From DATAMF01 sp964472565 (GTDB taxonomy: Bacteria > Chloroflexota > Anaerolineae > Aggregatilineales > Aggregatilineaceae): a stretch of DNA of 22,213 nucleotides. This document shows, piece after piece, positions 21,455 to 22,213 of the stretch. A model generated the notes under the pieces. It was not told the DNA's origin and did no database searches. It saw nothing but the letters and a program-made list of their open reading frames with translations. Position 1 is the first letter of the stretch; every line of letters starts with the position of its first letter. The position numbers and the translations under genes are program-made. The stretch lies in assembly GCA_964472565.1 (NCBI GenBank), contig CAYYNB010000095.1:1-22213 (forward strand). Reading direction: 5' to 3'.

Positions 21455-22135
21455 ATGCAACCGTCATCTGCTGCCCTGAATATTTTGCGCGTCATAGCGC
21501 TGGTGGGGATCGTCCTGCTGGGAATTGGCTTGTTTTTAGAAATCACCGCCGACGAGGACGATTCGCAGCTCATCCGTATGGATGAATTTAACGATTTTGA
21601 AGATCTGGCGTCGGTTCGCGATGGCCTGGAATATAACCAGTGGGGCATCTTTTTGGCGATGCTGACCGGTGCATCGATTTTCGCTCTGGTGAATATCCGC
21701 GGGATGATTTTGATGGCGCTGGCGGTGCTGGTGTACGTCGGCATCCTGTTTTATTTCGTGGTGGATGAAGATGTCGAGCTGGGAATCGCGTGGGCGTTTT
21801 TGTTCGGCGGGCCAATAGTCATGTTGATTGTGGGCGTGGTGTCGCTGCTGGTCGGCGGTAGTAAACCCGCTGCGGCGGCCTACAGCTATGGAAGTTATTA
21901 TGGTCAGCCCTACGGCCAACCGCAATCGTACGGCCAGCCGCCCTATGGATCACAACAGCCCTATGGACAACCGCCGCAATCGTACGGCCAACCACAGCCG
22001 CCCTATGGGGGACAACCGCAGTCACAACAGCCCTACGGCCAGCCGCCTTACGGCCAGCCACAGCAGCCGCCCTATGGGGGACAACCCTGGGACCAGCCAG
22101 CCGAGCAGCAGCCGCCGGATCAGCCGCAGCCGTAA
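21455..22135 (+). CDS. Four-TM membrane protein with long YGQP-repeat tail
   Basis: A 226-aa protein. Helices at about 9-29, 62-79, 82-102 and 108-133; the loop after the first is acidic (EITADEDDSQLIRMDEFNDF). From residue 140 to the end is a low-complexity tail rich in Tyr, Gly, Gln and Pro with about ten YGQP, YGGQP or YGSQ units; it is predicted to be disordered and cytosolic. The ribosome site AAGGAGGA is near-perfect, 4 nt from the ATG. Gene spacing is 10 bp upstream and 12 bp downstream. Function unknown; such tails can drive self-association or bind SH3/WW-type partners, but this is inference. Confidence 0.85.
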   Translation: MQPSSAALNILRVIALVGIVLLGIGLFLEITADEDDSQLIRMDEFNDFEDLASVRDGLEYNQWGIFLAMLTGASIFALVNIRGMILMALAVLVYVGILFYFVVDEDVELGIAWAFLFGGPIVMLIVGVVSLLVGGSKPAAAAYSYGSYYGQPYGQPQSYGQPPYGSQQPYGQPPQSYGQPQPPYGGQPQSQQPYGQPPYGQPQQPPYGGQPWDQPAEQQPPDQPQP

Positions 22136-22147
22136 GGGGGAGAAACC

Positions 22148-22213
22148 ATGCAGCGCTCGGCCGTGGTTATGCCGACATTGATTCTCGTTGTGGTAGGAGC
22201 GGCTTTGGTGGGT
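22148..22213 (+). CDS. Start of a third membrane or exported protein, cut by window edge
   Basis: The 22 visible residues (MQRSAVVMPTLILVVVGAAL then VG) are a hydrophobic N-terminal helix or signal peptide. AAGGGGGAG lies 5 nt before the ATG and the gene follows the previous stop by 12 bp, so it is the third gene of the same operon. It may be another member of the four-TM group. Confidence 0.6.
   Translation, partial: MQRSAVVMPTLILVVVGAALVG

Noticed and set aside
21890..22130. CRISPR-like repeat
   Set aside because: The repeat is a coding YGQP tail in frame; no spacers of constant length.

Overview
The window reads as one contiguous piece of a bacterial chromosome, most likely from the Chloroflexota (Anaerolineae-like). 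That assignment is inference. It rests on the moderately GC-rich composition, many secreted or single-pass proteins with TPR, SH3 or propeller modules, a CrtB-CrtI pair of the type seen in that phylum, and uncharacterised lipid- or membrane-associated families; no rRNA or other phylogenetic marker is present. Coding density is high, no gap exceeds 300 bp, and there are no rRNA or tRNA genes, CRISPR array, integrase or recognisable transposase. Most genes use strong Shine-Dalgarno sites and several have sigma70-like promoters.

Layout. 1-861 (minus): 6-phosphofructokinase, cut by the window edge, with a good promoter. 950-2020 (minus): TPR-TM protein with a large outer domain. 2158-3279 (minus): three-gene unit of a beta-flower-like repeat protein, a YbaK-type aminoacyl-tRNA deacylase and a zinc-ribbon protein, ending in a terminator. 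3399-4704 (minus): two adjacent TIR-domain genes, one fused to an FHA domain. 4954-6647 (minus): tandemly duplicated secreted proteins, each with its own near-identical terminator. 6729-9695 (minus): mutM followed by a TM protein with a duplicated domain, a LURP-one/scramblase-like protein and a SpoIIAA/STAS-like protein. 9914-11071 (plus): secreted beta-propeller. 11342-13749 (plus): CrtB-like prenyl synthase and CrtI-like desaturase. 13782-16059 (minus): methyltransferase, second YbaK protein and HhH-GPD DNA glycosylase, joined by two ATGA overlaps. 16165-17065 (plus): YaeQ-like nuclease-fold protein and two very small membrane proteins. 17090-20459 (minus): secreted/membrane protein, SH3-M23 peptidase and a second TPR-TM protein. 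20661-22213 (plus): a 47-aa membrane protein, then an operon of four-TM proteins with Tyr/Gly/Gln/Pro-rich tails.

Most notable points. (1) The M23 peptidase has no usable start or signal peptide of its own. It lies in the same frame as the upstream signal-peptide protein, separated by a single TGA and 48 sense codons with no ATG, GTG or TTG. It is therefore either one gene split by a stop (error, pseudogene or readthrough) or an unusual start. (2) The FHA-TIR/TIR pair is a candidate phospho-sensing NADase or immune module. (3) The two secreted paralogues at 4954-6647 share about 93% DNA identity across their 3' ends and terminators but are much more diverged elsewhere, suggesting gene conversion. 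(4) Two TPR-TM outer-domain paralogues lie 15 kb apart. (5) A dispersed intergenic repeat occurs at about 4716 and 11143. All assignments come from reading motifs by eye; no database search was run.
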